A stretch of 64,000 nucleotides of DNA from Cycas panzhihuaensis (taxonomy: Eukaryota; Cycadophyta), in contig CM041465.1 of assembly GCA_023213395.1 (NCBI GenBank), forward strand, positions 151,845,741 through 151,909,740, read 5' to 3'. Each line of letters starts with the position of its first letter. Within the stretch, counting starts at the first letter, position 1. Both the position numbers and the translations under genes were made by a program. Of this stretch, positions 34,569-46,680 are shown one piece after another. The notes beneath the pieces are model-generated. The model saw only the letters and a list, made by a program, of their open reading frames with translations, was not told where the DNA came from and did no database searches.

Positions 34569-35540
34569 CTTATATCTAGGCTTTAAATGGTATATGGTTT
34601 ACCTAAAATCAAGAGATACAATAACATATGTAAAGTCGGCCTAAAGAAAAAGTAGTACAGAGAAAAATTCCCTTCAAAAAATGCATGGAGAGCCTTAGCA
34701 TTACTAAAGTTGGTCCACTTAGACATTTGTGGGACCATGTCAATCCAATCACTCAATGGGAACCTATATTTCATAACCTTCATAGATGAGTTCTCAAGGA
34801 AAGTGTGGGTTTACTTCTTGAGAAATAAGTATAAATCCCTAGATAAATTAAAAGATTTCAAAGTTATAATTGAAAATAAAAGTGGTATGACAATCAAGAC
34901 CCTTAGATAAGATAATGGTAGTGAGTATATCTCAAATCAATTCAATAACTTTTATAAAGAACATGGCATCCAACGCTAATTCTCAACACCTTACATACCA
35001 TAGTAAAATGGTGTAGCCAAAAGGATGAACTAGACAATGGTGAATAAAGGAAAATCCATGCCTAGTGCCACCATTCTTTCTACTACATTTTGGGTTGATG
35101 CAATAGCCATATATACTTAACTAATATAAGTCTCACATTTATAATTAGGAATATTACTCCTAAATAAGCTTGGTCAGGATAGAAACCAATGATAGCACAC
35201 TTGAAGATATTTGGATGCACGACATATAAACTTATTCCAAAAGACAACATAAAGAAGCTTGATGACAAGAGCTTAAAATGCATCTTCCTTAGCTATATAC
35301 CTAGTTGTAAATACTACAAAGTATTTGACACAATTAGGAACGAAGCTTACACAACATGGGATATAATATTTGCAGAAGATATATATGACCTAACTCCACC
35401 CCAACGTCAGTTTATAGCTATAGATGAATTTAATACATCTCAAGTGACTCTTGGACAAATTTTGGATCCACCACTACTAATCCTATCCTACACTCTAGGT
35501 CCTTTATCGATTTTAGCAGCCTTTACATCAATAACATAAG
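34569..35540 (+). pseudogene. Cop-3 integrase (broken)
   Basis: It restarts with residues like MVYGLPKIK and then LVHLDICGTMSIQSLNGNLY (first catalytic Asp, 34710 onward), YFITFIDEFSRKVWVYFL, then after a stop DNGSEYISNQF (second Asp) and NGVAKRMN, where the catalytic Glu is Lys. The C-terminal part is open at 35189-35539: MIAHLKIFGCTTYKLIPKDN, LSYIPSCKYYKVF, EAYTTWDIIFAED. The order and residues are standard copia integrase. The damaged triad means no activity. Confidence 0.85.
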
Positions 35541-36126
35541 CAAGCATAACCTTGTCTCTAATTTTAATTGATGACCTTTAGATGGAAACCACTAGCATTT
35601 AGCTACCTTCTAAGTGGGTTCAAAAGTTTCTAAAGGATGCTCCTCCTCCTTCTACAATTACCAAAAGACCTTAAAAAATGAGACACTTCATAAACTTTGC
35701 CCTAATGGCATGTGTCCTAGAAACACCTGAGCCTTCCATATTTGAGGAGGCAATCAAAGACCAAATTTGGAAAGGAGCTATGGATGAAGAAATAAACTCT
35801 ATCATTAAAAGAAACACTTGGGAGTTAACTAAATTGCCACCTCGAAAGAAAGTAATTGATTGTAGATGCTCCATAAAGTAAGATACCATGCCAATGGCCC
35901 TATTAAGTATCATAAAACTTGCCTGATATTGAAGAGTATCTTCCTAAATGGAAAGCTCACAAAAGAAGTTCTCTTGTGACAACCTCTTGATGGATTTATC
36001 AACCTTATCTGTCGATCAACTAAGGACTAGGTTGTGGACATCTTCACTAAAGCATATGGTAAACCAGAGTTTGAACAGTTTCGACATGACTTCAACATCA
36101 AAAGAAATAAAACAACTTTAAGGGAG
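35541..36126 (+). pseudogene. Cop-3 RT and RNase H remnants
   Basis: RT is much reduced. MDEEINSIIKRNTWELTKLP (35780-35840) and PPRKKVIDCR are present. A jump follows to SIFLNGKL and QPLDGFIN (about 35935-36005), and a second jump to VVDIFTKAYGKPEFEQFRHD, the end of RNase H (about 36030-36085). So RT loses the region with its catalytic Asp pair, and most of RNase H is absent. The purine tract aagggagggt (36120-36129) follows. Two internal deletions are inferred from the family order. Confidence 0.8.
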
Positions 36127-36515
36127 GGTTAAAACTATGTAATATCATATTCATTTATTTGTATTTCATGTAATTTTATGTTTATTATATAATCCTAAGG
36201 TGACCTTATTATAAATTTAATATTGTTGTATAATCTGGACTAGTCCATTGTATGTGCCACTTAGTCGACCAATTATATCACTCAAAATATTGATGGGTTT
36301 CTTATAAATTGAGTTCCATATTATTTATTTGTATATGATATTAAAGGTAATACAAAAGCTTTACCTAAATTGAGCTCCACGTGGTGACAAATTCTCTCGT
36401 ACTCTTAAATATATTGTTGTTCTTACATATTTTGCTTGTTTCTTATATTATTCAATTAGTATAGCTTATTTTCTAATTAGAAGAACATGATTTTAGATCC
36501 TAAGGTATTTTAGCA
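36127..36515 (+). repeat. Cop-3 3' LTR
   Basis: It aligns with 6297-6684 and ends TTTTAGCA. The following tgatc is the target duplication. Confidence 0.88.
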
Positions 36516-36520
36516 TGATC

Positions 36521-36985
36521 ATTCTTATACTATTAACTAGCCTATAATAGCCTACAATTACTCCCAATGTACCTTAATTTCTTGCAAAAATGACAAGTCT
36601 TTTGAGGCAGTTTATTTAAGTAGGAAAACAAGCATATTCCACCCATTTTTATGTTAAAATACAACAAAATAATCACAAGAACACAATGGGCATTTAATAG
36701 TCATTAGATAATATACACACTTTTAATTTAAAAATATTTATTATAGGGTCCTTGATCACTTCATAGAGTATTGATAAAAAAAGAAAAAAAACTTTAGTCA
36801 ACACATAGGGAGATGGAATCCTTATATGACCATGTTCATCAGGAAGTACATAAAAAATTATAATAGAAAGGTGTCCTCTAATTTTTATAACAAGTTTCTT
36901 AGTGAGCTAATGTGAATAGGGGCTAACTAAAAGAGGTCTTATAGATATCAACTAAAAATTAAAAATTATTCAATATATTGATAAC
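36521..36985 (-). pseudogene. gag: Cop-4 gag fragment with zinc knuckle
   Basis: On the minus strand 36595-36554 reads CHFCKKLRYIGSNC, with CX2CX4HX4C spacing and the His changed to Tyr. The rest to 36990 has no clear domain. In order it precedes the Cop-4 protease (6291-6005), from which Cop-3 separates it. The upstream side is cut by Cop-2. Confidence 0.6.
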
Positions 36986-36990
36986 ATTAG

Positions 36991-37288
36991 TGAAAAGAGT
37001 GGATTTATCTTTCATCTCCATGCACTAAACACAAAGACAAACATGGGAGCAAGAGAGACTTAAGAGAAAGAGAGTAGCTCTCACAAAATAGGGAGGTAAA
37101 AATGAGCCTCCTCCATTGAGCTTTTACTTTTATATTGATAGAGGGAGCATTAGAGTTAGGTGAAATGAAATTACACATAATGTACATAAAAGTGTATTTT
37201 ACTTAAGTGATCTAATTTAAAGTTCACTTAAGACTCCTTTTAGAAATAATCAACTCATGTAATGACCTTGTGACATTAACCCTTTTCA
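36991..37288 (-). repeat. Cop-2 3' LTR
   Basis: On the plus strand it starts TGAAAAGAGTGG and ends CCCTTTTCA. The cytosine run ctccccctta at 37289-37298 is the purine tract on the minus strand. Confidence 0.92.
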
Positions 37289-37549
37289 ACTCCCCCTTAA
37301 TGGTAGAAGGTCATTTCATCCTATTTTATTCTATCCTATGAGGTCTTCATTTGAGCCTTTTATAAAGCAAACTACTATGACACTTTTGTGGGAAACCCTC
37401 AAGGGGAAGAAAACTCATAGATTTTATAATCTACTAACTTGGCTCAGGTAGCTCTTTAAATGAAGCTAGATAGTTAATCAGTACAATGAATTTTATAGCT
37501 AAAATCTATTGAGTCTCCATATATCATTTGGTCATCCCCCATATCTTTT

Positions 37550-37700
37550 TGGGTTTTCACAGGTTCTGATTTTATAAAATGATACAACCTATATCCTTTC
37601 GCACCCATAAGGGGTTTTCACAAATGGAATAGAGCAGAGACTTACTCTTGTCCTTTTGTGCCTACAAGGGGTCTTCACAAATGAGACAAAGTATGATGGT
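37550..37700 (-). repeat. Hairpin-forming repeats in Cop-2 3' UTR
   Basis: These are the counterpart of 5331-5492 in Cop-1. In the first unit the minus strand has arms TTTGTG and CACAAA where Cop-1 has TTCGTG and CACGAA, so pairing is kept although both arms changed. Confidence 0.5.
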
Positions 37701-37749
37701 CCTATTGTCATCTCCTTCAATTAGTCAGAGATGGAGGCCCTAAGGCTGA

Positions 37750-39240
37750 GTTACTTTTGGAACTATTCAAACTTCACCCTCTTTAGTGGTTTGGTGAAGA
37801 TATTAACCACTTGATCTACTGCGGGGCAGTACTCCAATTAAATTTTGCCATCATAAACTAGTTATCTAATTGTGTGGATTTTGGTACTTATATATTTGGT
37901 ACAATCATGAAATACAAGATTTTATCCATTTGGATTGTAGATTGATTATCTACATGCATGCTAATAGAACTTGTTTGGGTGGCATTTAATATAGTCAATA
38001 ATTTTCTAAGTCATATCACCTCTTTGCTTATTTCAGAATTAGTAATATATTCAGCTTCAGTAGTTGAGTCTGCAACTATCTTCTATCATCTAGATCTCTA
38101 TAATATTGGTGCTATTATAAGAAATGTTACATACTTAGACGTAGATCTTTGTGTGTCTTTATCTCCAGTAAAGTTTAAGTCTGTGTATGCATAAAGTTTA
38201 AATTCTGCATTAGGTTCATATAATAGACTGTATTTGTTAGTCATCTTCAAGTACCTCAACATTCATATTACAGCTTGTTAGTGATTCTACTTAGGATTTA
38301 TCATGAACCTTGTAAGAATGCTAACAGAGTATGTAATATCTGGCCTTGTGTTGGTAATATATATGAGACTACCTACAAGTTACCTATAGAGTGTTACATC
38401 TACCTCCTTAGTATCACCATCAATTGAGAGTTTAATATTAGATTCCATAGGTGTATCCACTAGTTGTGCACCTTCCAACAAAAATTTTGTTAGAAGATTA
38501 TTGATATATTTTTCTTAGGAGAGAAATATTTTACCATTCTTTTGAGTTACTTTAATTCCCAAGTAATATTTCATCAACTTGAGGTTAAACAATTCAAAAG
38601 TTTTAGCAAAGTCCGTCTTCAACTAGATAATTACTTATTCATTATTCCTCATTATTAGCATATTATCCACAAAGATTAAGAGGTAAGTGACTTTATCATT
38701 TTGGCACTTGATGAATAATATTACATCAATATCTTTATAGTTACAAACCTCATATCCAAGTTGCCTCATTCTTTCAGACAACTTGGTAAACCAAGTATGA
38801 GAGACTTATTTTAGGCTGTACAAGGACTTTCTAAGCCTATAAACCTTATGCTCCTAACCAACAATCTTGTATCCTTCTGGTTGAGCCATGTAAATTACTT
38901 CTTTAAGGTCCCCATTGAGAAATATGGTCTTAACATCGAGTTGGTCGATTTTCCAACCCTGTTGAGCAGCCTAGGCTATAGGAGCTCTAATTGTAGGCCA
39001 CTTGGTTGTAGGAGCAAAGATTGAGAGTAGTCCATACCTTCCCTTTGCATGAATCCTTTTGGTACCAACCTTGCCTTGTGTTTTTCTAGGGTTCCATCTA
39101 ATTTATACTTATTTTTTAATACCCATTTATTTTGAACTACCTTTCTTCCAAGTGGTAGATCAACAAGCTTCCATGTACCATTCTTGATAAGAGATTGGTA
39201 CTCTTCATTCATGGTATTTCTCCAAGTTGCATTCTTTACA
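37750..39240 (-). pseudogene. Cop-2 reverse transcriptase and RNase H (broken)
   Basis: The minus strand opens at 39212 with MNEEYQSLIKNGTWKLVDLP and VVQNKWVLKNKY, nearly identical to Cop-1. The catalytic block near 38680-38650 reads YLLIFVDNML, so the second Asp of the DD pair is Asn. RNase H pieces continue from about 38250 to 37800. Several frameshifts and stops are present. Cop-1 keeps both Asp residues, so the damage postdates the split of the copies. Confidence 0.83.
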
Positions 39241-40780
39241 ACTTCTTAGTATGTTAGGAACTCTTCATTAAGAGAAAGGTGCAGTTCTGCTAATTCAAGA
39301 TCAATGGAAAGTAATTCATGCATCCTTACTTTATGGGCATTTTTAGTGCTAGTTTTTCCTACCGCATCCAGTCTTATATCCTTGCATAGCTAGTAGGCTT
39401 CACAAAAACCTTGAGTTAGGAATGAGGTTTTTATTTCCATAGCCTCTTAGTCTTTGTTTTGATCCTAAAAAGGATCATGTGTAATGTTTGGCATGGAGGA
39501 AGTTGATGATGCTGGAGAAGATGGGCCAGCCACTAATGTTGGAGAAGATGATCCTTCTACTATGGCTTTACCTTTGTCAATTTGGCTATTCATAAATGAT
39601 GGTGCTAGATGTATACACATTGTCTAGGAGTCGCAACTTGTATCCTCTAGGGCTCTATTGTCAGATTATAAGATTTTTAGTAATTGTTGAGCATCCCCCC
39701 CCTTAAATTTTAGAATCTAGACATCAAATTTAGTAGCATTATTAAATCAGTATGAAGGTATCTTGGAGTCAAATCTGAGTAATTAATCTTCAGTCTCTGC
39801 AAAGATAATATCTCTAGTGATAATAATTTTATGTTGTGAAGGTATAAAAACCTTATACTCCTTTTGCCTATAGGGTATTTGACAAAGATATCTTTGAGGG
39901 CTCTATCTTGGAGCTTATTTCTATGTTCCTCTAGAATGTGATCATAATAAGTAGAGCTAAAAATTTTGAAGTGAGAGATAGAGGGGTTCTTTCCATATCA
40001 CATTTCATGTAGAAAGGGGCTAAGCTTAGAGAGACTAATAGTGTTGAGTAGTCTAGATAGCCTCAGCCCAAAGATATATAGTAACATTCTTATATACTAG
40101 CATAGCATGATCCATATTTATGATGGTCCTATTCATGCACTTGGCAACTCTATTTTGCTGGGGTATAGCTACAATAGTGGTCTAATATTTGATTCCATGA
40201 TAACATAGGTATGATTCAAACTCATTAGATATATACTTGTCATCATTATCAGTCCTGAGTATTTTGATCTTGAATCCAGATTCATTTTCCACATAGGCAT
40301 TGAAAGCTTGAAACATAGAAAAAACTTCATCTTTCTTTGCAAGAAAAGCAACCCATACTTTCTTAGTAAAATCATCAATAAAAGTAATATAGTACCACTT
40401 ATATTTGAGAGAAGGGATGGGTATAAGACTGCATATATTTAAGTGTACAAGCTATAAAGGTTGGCTATATTTCCACTAACTATGAGGAAAGGGTTATCTT
40501 TGAGATTTGGCAATGATACATGCTTCACAAGAGTGGCATGTAGTTCTCTTAAATGATCAATTTTGATATAGCCCATACGAGTATGACATAGGGCCACTTA
40601 GGACAACGTTTAAGGAGTCAAGGTTGTGGTAAAAGTAGAGTCATTATCAACATAGTTAGCTTTAGAGGATGGTGAGCTAGTTAGGTAAAAAAGCTTTCCA
40701 TCAAGAATTCTGGTCATAACCACAATATTTGAAAGAGGGTGAATGACACAGAGAGTTTAATTATTTGCAGTTACACTTAG
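39241..40780 (-). pseudogene. Cop-2 linker and integrase (broken)
   Basis: The Ser/Thr-rich linker occupies about 39250-39700. Integrase on the minus strand begins with the pre-integrase motif (HTRMGYIKIDHL, near 40590-40550) and continues through a core related to Cop-1. The frame 40378-40169 (LLRKYGLLFLQRKMKF) is a shifted shadow of that core. Stops are frequent. Cop-1 serves as a guide for each position. Confidence 0.78.
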
Positions 40781-42230
40781 ATCAAAACCACAAGAGACAA
40801 GGATGGACAAGGAGAGCAGGTTCTACTTCAAAGCATGAATATATAAAACATCAATAAGGGTAAAATCTGGAAGGCCTGAGAGTTTCAAACAAATAGTTCC
40901 AAGTCCTTTGATTGGCTAAGATGATTTGTCAGCCATGTGTATAACACCTCAAACTTCATAGTCAAAATCCTAAAAGAACTAACGATGACAAGTCATGTGT
41001 TGTGTTGCTCCAGTATCCATGATCCAAGATGAAGTATTTGAGGTGGCACTATTTGTAACTCTAAGTGGTGAAGGAAAAAGTGAATAAGCATAGCCACAAT
41101 GAGCCTCAATATATCAATATCATTTGATGAAGTGGTCCCAATTCTTTCAAGGTTTATATGAGCAAATTATGTTCCACCAAAAGCATCTTCAAATGAAGTA
41201 TTATCAACATTATGTGCACCATGGTATTGTTAATAGCTTGGTAGTTTATTGGTGGCAGTTCTGTAATTTTTAGCATAGTTTCCTTTCTTATTACACCTTT
41301 GGTACATAATTATTTGATTTCTTGTCCCATAAGAAGTATTGGGCTAGTTGGATTGTCTCTGATTACTAGATCTAGGTCCAAGTTGATTATTTTGGCCTTA
41401 GCCTTAAGACTATTTTTGTTGGAGTTGAGGAGCCTGTTGACCAAGAGGACGTTGTCCTTATTGTCTACCTCTGCCTCTTCCATAAGAATTATCACCTCTG
41501 TGAGAGTATTGACCTTAATTTTTGGTATAACAAAGATCTTCTTCCAGTTCAAAAGTAGCATTAGTTAGATCAGATATAGTGGTAAAGTTGGTATCAAAGG
41601 TCTTATCAAATTTAATGAACTTATCAGTAAGATTCTCAAAGTTTAGGGTCTTCAAAGTGCCACTAGATTGGACACTTGCTAGTAGATTTTTGTAATCTGA
41701 GATATAGAGACATGACTGAATCAAGAAAGCCCATGTAATGCATTAAGTTTTAAAATTTTTAGTAATGGCTTACTTGATTGGATGAAGGAGATTAATTGTC
41801 TCACTTGCGTGTCCTTTCTGCATTTTTAATTTGTTCATCTTCAGCACTAAGTAAAGAAATTCTAAGTCTAATTTAGTGTCAAAGTTCTTCTTAAGAACTT
41901 CAAGAACTTTCCATGATGTATCGTGTACAACTTCATCAATGAGATTATGTAAGGAATAATCAATGACAAGAAGTATTCCTCTATAAATTTTATCATTATC
42001 AAGTTCCCATTAGTGTTTTGTTGCAACTTTAGTGGGAGTAGTTGGAGCACCTCCTTTAGAAGCAACTAAGGTAGATGTAGCTACAATAAATAGTGTAGTT
42101 TACAAGTGATCTCTCCAAATACCTTCATATTTTTCAATATTTCTTACACTAGTGAACCACATATCCTAATTTTCTTTCCTTTTTAGAATGCAGTTCATAT
42201 TTTACTTAAACTATGAAGACAAGGTGTCTT
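40781..42230 (-). pseudogene. gag: Cop-2 gag, zinc knuckle and protease remnants
   Basis: The gag start matches Cop-1 position 846, but the ATG is TTG (near 42228). Blocks such as LKTLNFENLTDKFIKFDK (41661-41620) and LEEDLCYTKN follow. The knuckle near 41307-41266 reads YQRCNKKGNYAKNY, with two Cys and the His lost. The protease region lies near 41020-40960. It codes the same proteins as Cop-1 and is more decayed. Confidence 0.75.
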
Positions 42231-42395
42231 TTAAGAAGGGAAGAAATGAACAAGGGACTATAAAAGTGATGGTAATGAATGACCAATTAATATTTACAAA
42301 TAGGAGATGTAATAAAGTAGTGTAGCAAAAAGAAGAAGAAGTGATAATGGTTACTCAAAGATAAAGGGAGAAACTTAGAGAAAAGTCACCAATAC

Positions 42396-43439
42396 TGATC
42401 CAGGAGGATCTACCATATGTTTACAGGATGCAGAAAATTCTAGGCATTGGTATAACTGAAAGAGATATGGCCAAATGGTATCAAAATTATATGAAATTTT
42501 GTTTAAAGGGAGAAGACACATCCCAATAGATGTGTACAAAAGGTTGGGTTCATAAAATATCATTTAATTAGAGTTCAAGCCTTGTTTTTGCATAAAATTA
42601 ATCCCACAGCTAGCAGAAAAAATAGAAAATATATATTATAATTATATGAATATAAATATGGCCAAATGACATCCAAATGAGCTACAATTTTGAGGAAGTG
42701 GAGGAGACATATGTTCCTATATGTGTACCAACTTTGAGATGAATTGGAGTCTGTTAAGGTTAGTTACAAGCTACAACCTTTAAGAATTACATGAAGGCCA
42801 CTTGGATAGCAGAAAAATAGCAAATATATATTATTATTAAATGAATAAAAATATAGACAAATGACATCCAAATGAGCTAAAAATTTGAGGAAGCAGAGGT
42901 AACACGTGTTCCTATATGTATGAGACAAATTGGAGTCAGTTAAGATCTATTACAAGCTACAACATTTTAAGAATTGCATAAAGGCCACTTGGATAACATG
43001 CATTCTGGTGGTTAGTGGTTATACTTGCATGATTGCCACTTGTTAAACATGAAATTTTGGTTTCTTTCTATAAATTGAGCCCTACTACAGGTTGGAGAGA
43101 TGGTTCTTGGAGACTTGACTTGGGAAGCATCCTTAGAGAAGCATTTTGGAGGGTTGGAGTCCCCCCTTATGGTATAATTGTATAATTTATTCCTTGTAAT
43201 TTTACCATTCTTTTTCTAGTTGATTTCTCCACTATTAAATGGAGATTTTTATAGTTTAATGAAAGTACTACTCCGCATAATTTTGGATGAATGTCAAGAA
43301 TAAATGATTTGGTGTAGAATTTCCTTTCATAAGCTCATTGTTGTTTTGATCTTATTGAGCTTTCTACACTAACTCCCATGATCTCAAGGAGAAAAGGTTG
43401 ATAATTGACTTCTTCACCAACTAATCTCTTTTGGGATCA
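42396..43439 (+). repeat. Gyp-B 5' LTR
   Basis: It starts TGATCCAGGAGG and ends GGGATCA. Like Gyp-A it carries two tandem units of about 190 bp, starting near 42626 and 42817. Confidence 0.94.
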
Positions 43440-43444
43440 TATTT

Positions 43445-43456
43445 TGGTATCAGAGC
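43445..43456 (+). promoter_or_regulatory. Gyp-B primer-binding site (initiator Met tRNA)
   Basis: tggtatcagagc is a perfect 12-base match, five bases after the LTR. Confidence 0.9.
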
Positions 43457-43572
43457 TTGTGATCTTTGTTGTAGGGACTTGAATGGTACAAACAAGGAAA
43501 GGATACAAAGAGAAAGGTGAAGACTTTCTTGTGTTGCAATCACCAAGAAGACAAAGAAAGAATCCAAGCACC

Positions 43573-44560
43573 ATAGCTGAAAAAGAAGATGGAGAAATTA
43601 GATTTGAAAAGCTGAGAAGAACATAGAAGCCTTGATGCAAATGATGACCTACCTTCTACCTCTAGTCAAAGGAAAAGGCAAAGAGAAGGAATTTGAAGGA
43701 GGATCCACATATGACCACAACCATGAAGAGGAAGAGGAGGAGACCTTAAAGCACTCTTCTGAAGAAAGCAAGGGTACTTCATCTCATCAACCCTTCAAGG
43801 TGGAGGCAAAGTTGGATATTCCAACTTATGATGGAGAGGTAAATGCTGAAAAGTTGGACCATTGGTTGGATCAACTTAAAACCTACTTCATAATTTATGC
43901 TTATAGTAATGCTCAAATTCTTTCATTTGCTAGGCTCAAGTTGTGTAAACATGCATTGACATGGTGGAATACATTTTTGAAGACTCATGATGTATCTTCT
44001 TTTTCATGGAGGGATGTTAAGAAAATAATAAAGAAGTAATTCTACCCCATAGGTCATGAGGAAGACCAATGGGTCACTTGGCAATATTTACGCAAAGGGA
44101 GAGGTGTAAGTATCCAAGACTGTACTTCTTTGTTTTTTAGGCATGGCATGCTACTTGGTATTAATATGGATGAACATGTCACACTTATGAAATTCATTAG
44201 AGGATTACATGAATATATAAGGAAGGAACTAATGCTTTTTAAGGTTCAATCCATTGGAGAAGCAAGTAGGATGGCTATGGCAATAGAAAGTAAAAGCAAG
44301 AAATCTACATTCATGTCTAAAGATTCTACTTTTACTTCTAATAAGTATGAAAAGAATCCTAAATTGCACTCATCTAAAAGGCAAGAAGGAAAGAAGAAAA
44401 GAATTAATTTTATTAAAAGTTCTAACTATTGTGAGCATTGTGATATTGGTGGTCATATTACAGCAAAGTGTTGGAAGTTACATCCAGAGCTAAAGCCAAA
44501 GCATATCAAGGATATGGAATTAAGAAAGAAGGAAAAAGGGAAAGCACTACTTTCTGAGGT
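43573..44560 (+). pseudogene. gag: Gyp-B gag with intact zinc knuckle
   Basis: The start codon of Gyp-A is ATA here (43573), and a base is missing in the LEKLEKN block at about 43610, so translation would not begin normally. The capsid fold is in 43632-44039 (SFARLKLCKHALTWWNTFL), and after a TAA at 44038 (CAA in Gyp-A) continues in 44130-44702. The knuckle CEHCDIGGHITAKC at 44430-44471 keeps all four zinc ligands. This is the point where Gyp-A has its deletion. Confidence 0.92.
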
Positions 44561-44964
44561 GGAGATTCAAAGTGAAAGAGAAGAAGAGAAGGTTACTCTA
44601 CTTACAAATTATGAAGATGATGCTACAAGGGAGGAACTATTTCACTTGAAGCTTCAAGTAGGAAATAGTATGATTGGTGCCATTATGGATCTAGGGAGCT
44701 AAAAGAATTTGATCTCAGAAAGTTTGGTAAAGAGCATTGGGTTGGTAACTACTCCTCACCCTCACCCATATCCTCTTGGTTGGATCCATAAAGATGTGGA
44801 AATGCAAATATCAAGGCAATGTACACTTAAATTTTCCATCACTAATGATTTTGTTGATGAAGTAATATGTGATGTGGTGCCATTAGATGTATGCCATGTT
44901 GTGCTTGGAAGTCCCTACTTGTGGGATCAAGATGCACTCTTATATCGAAGGGAGAGAAAGTATT
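44561..44964 (+). pseudogene. Gyp-B aspartic protease
   Basis: HLKLQVGNSMIGAIMDLGS is followed by a TAA (44700) and KNLISESLVKSIGL. The family motif is D-S/T-G-S, so Asp is kept and the next residue is changed to Leu. The frame 44709-44966 continues with DVVPLDVCHVVLGSPYLW, the second conserved hydrophobic motif ending in LGxPYLW. A TAG at 44964 closes it. The enzyme would process Gag-Pol. Confidence 0.85.
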
Positions 44965-44966
44965 AG

Positions 44967-46158
44967 TTGATGAAGGATAACAAGGGCTTCATCATAAAGG
45001 CCACAAAGAAGCACTTAGATAAGATAGCATTAATTTCAGCTACTCAAGTAAAAAGGATGATCAATGCATGTGGTAAATTCGTCATCTTAATGGTAAGGAG
45101 AAAAGAAGAGCCAGGAGATGAAGAAGGTCCTTCTACTCACACTCTTCTTATATCACCTAAACAAATGCAACAAATTGAGGAGTTAAAGACAAGGTATGAT
45201 ATTCTATTTGAACATGTTGATGGGCTTCCACCAAAGAGAAAGATAGAGCATGAAATCACTCTTGTAGGAGATGCACCATTGCCTAATGTTGCTTTGTATA
45301 GGCACTCCATTATAGAGAATAATGAGATAAAGAGGCAAGTTGAGGAGTTGCTTGATTAAAGGGTCATAAGACCTTCATGTTCACCTTGTGGGTCACTAAT
45401 TTTCTTAGTGCCTAAGAAGGATGGAGGATGAAGAATGTGTATAGACTTTCGTGCTTTGAATAAAATTACAATTAAAAATTGCTACCCTTTACCTCGCATA
45501 GATGATTTGCTTGATCAAATTCAGCATGCTTGTTATTTTACTAAATTGGATTTGAAAAGTGGTTATCACCAAGTTAGGGTCAAGGAGGAGGACACATGGA
45601 GGACGGCCTTCAAAACAAAGCAAGGACTCTTTGAATGGATGGTTATGCCTTTTGGATTGTATAATGCTCCTGCAACATTCATGAGGCTAATGAATGAAAT
45701 GTTAAGGCCTTACTTGGATAAGTTTGTTGTTGTCTATCTTGATGACATTTTGATTTTCAGCAACACATGGGAGGAACATTTGCAGCACATAGAAGAAGTT
45801 TTAAAGACTATGGCTAAGCATCATTTGAAGCTTAATATGAAGAAGTGTGAATTTGGCAAGGACAACTTGATCTTCTTAGGCTTTGTGGTTGGAGGAGGAA
45901 AGTTGAGCATTGATCCACTCAAGACTCAAGCCATCCTCAAATGGCCTAGGCCAACAAACATCACAGAGGTGAGAAGTTTTTTAGGAGCTTGTCAATACTT
46001 GAGAAAGTTTATTCTTCATTTCTCACAGGTTGTAGCACCTCTATATGGATTGACAAAATCTAGTAGAAAGTTTACTTGGGGTTCCAAGGAGGAAGAAGCT
46101 TTTCTTCTTTTAAAGAAGAAAATTTATGAAGCACCAGTTTTGGCAATGCCAAATTTGT
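44967..46158 (+). pseudogene. Gyp-B reverse transcriptase
   Basis: The pre-RT region (KRKIEHEITLVGDAPLP) is in 44967-45359. After stops at 45357 and 45430, the 241-codon open frame 45435-46160 carries RT: MCIDFRALNKITIKNCYPLP, FTKLDLKSGYHQVRV, VMPFGLYNAPATFMRLMNEM and the catalytic VVYLDDILIFS with both Asp residues. The connection NITEVRSFLGACQYLRKF follows. This is the best-kept RT of the window and the whole of it is absent from Gyp-A. Confidence 0.95.
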
Positions 46159-46680
46159 AAAGGCCTTTTGAAGTAGAAGCTAATGCAAGTGGAAATGCAA
46201 TGGGAGCTATCCTTATTCAAGATGGGAAGCCTATTGCCTACCATTCAGAAGTCTTCACCCCTCAAGTGAAGAACTACCCAACATATGATCAAGAAATGTT
46301 TGCACTTCATCAAGCATGCAAGTATTGGAGGTCATACTTGCTCAGAAAAGAGGTTGTAGTTCATACCGATCATAAACCTCTTCAATTTTTACAAACTCAA
46401 AGTAAATTACAGCAAGCAAGACACATGAAGTGGATGAGTTATTTACAACAATTCAATATTTTAATTAAGTACAAAAAGGGATCTAATAACAAAATTGCTG
46501 ATATGTTATCTAGGCCACCTTGTTCCACTTCTTCTTCTACTTTTGTTTGTAGTTCTCTCATGAGTTTGCAGGTGGAACCAATGCATCATGAAGAGTACAA
46601 AGACTTGTACCATGAAGATGAAGCTTTGAAGGAAGAATTAGAGAACCTAGCGAAAGGAAGACCTTCCCAGCTTGCTTAGA
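46159..46680 (+). pseudogene. Gyp-B RNase H
   Basis: After a stop at 46158 the domain reads VEANASGNAMGAILIQ, where the usual catalytic Asp of DASG is Asn. It continues with the Glu in YDQEMFALHQACKYW, the Asp in VVHTDHKPLQFL and the Asp in NNKIADMLSRPP. Three of four catalytic residues remain. The open frame 46200-46679 ends at a TAG that is TGG in Gyp-A. Confidence 0.9.

Larger units (their letters stand above)
6297..36515 (+). mobile_element. Cop-3: Ty1/copia element split by Tat-1
   Basis: Two LTRs of 388 and 389 bp bound this element, with a perfect 5-bp target duplication tgatc at 6292-6296 and 36516-36520. Removing Tat-1 and one copy of its duplication leaves about 7.0 kb. Order is LTR, primer site, 2-kb leader, gag, protease, integrase, RT remnants, RNase H tail, purine tract, LTR. 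The two LTRs differ at roughly one base in ten by eye. It sits inside Cop-4 between its gag and protease regions. RT has large deletions, so it is dead. Confidence 0.93.
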
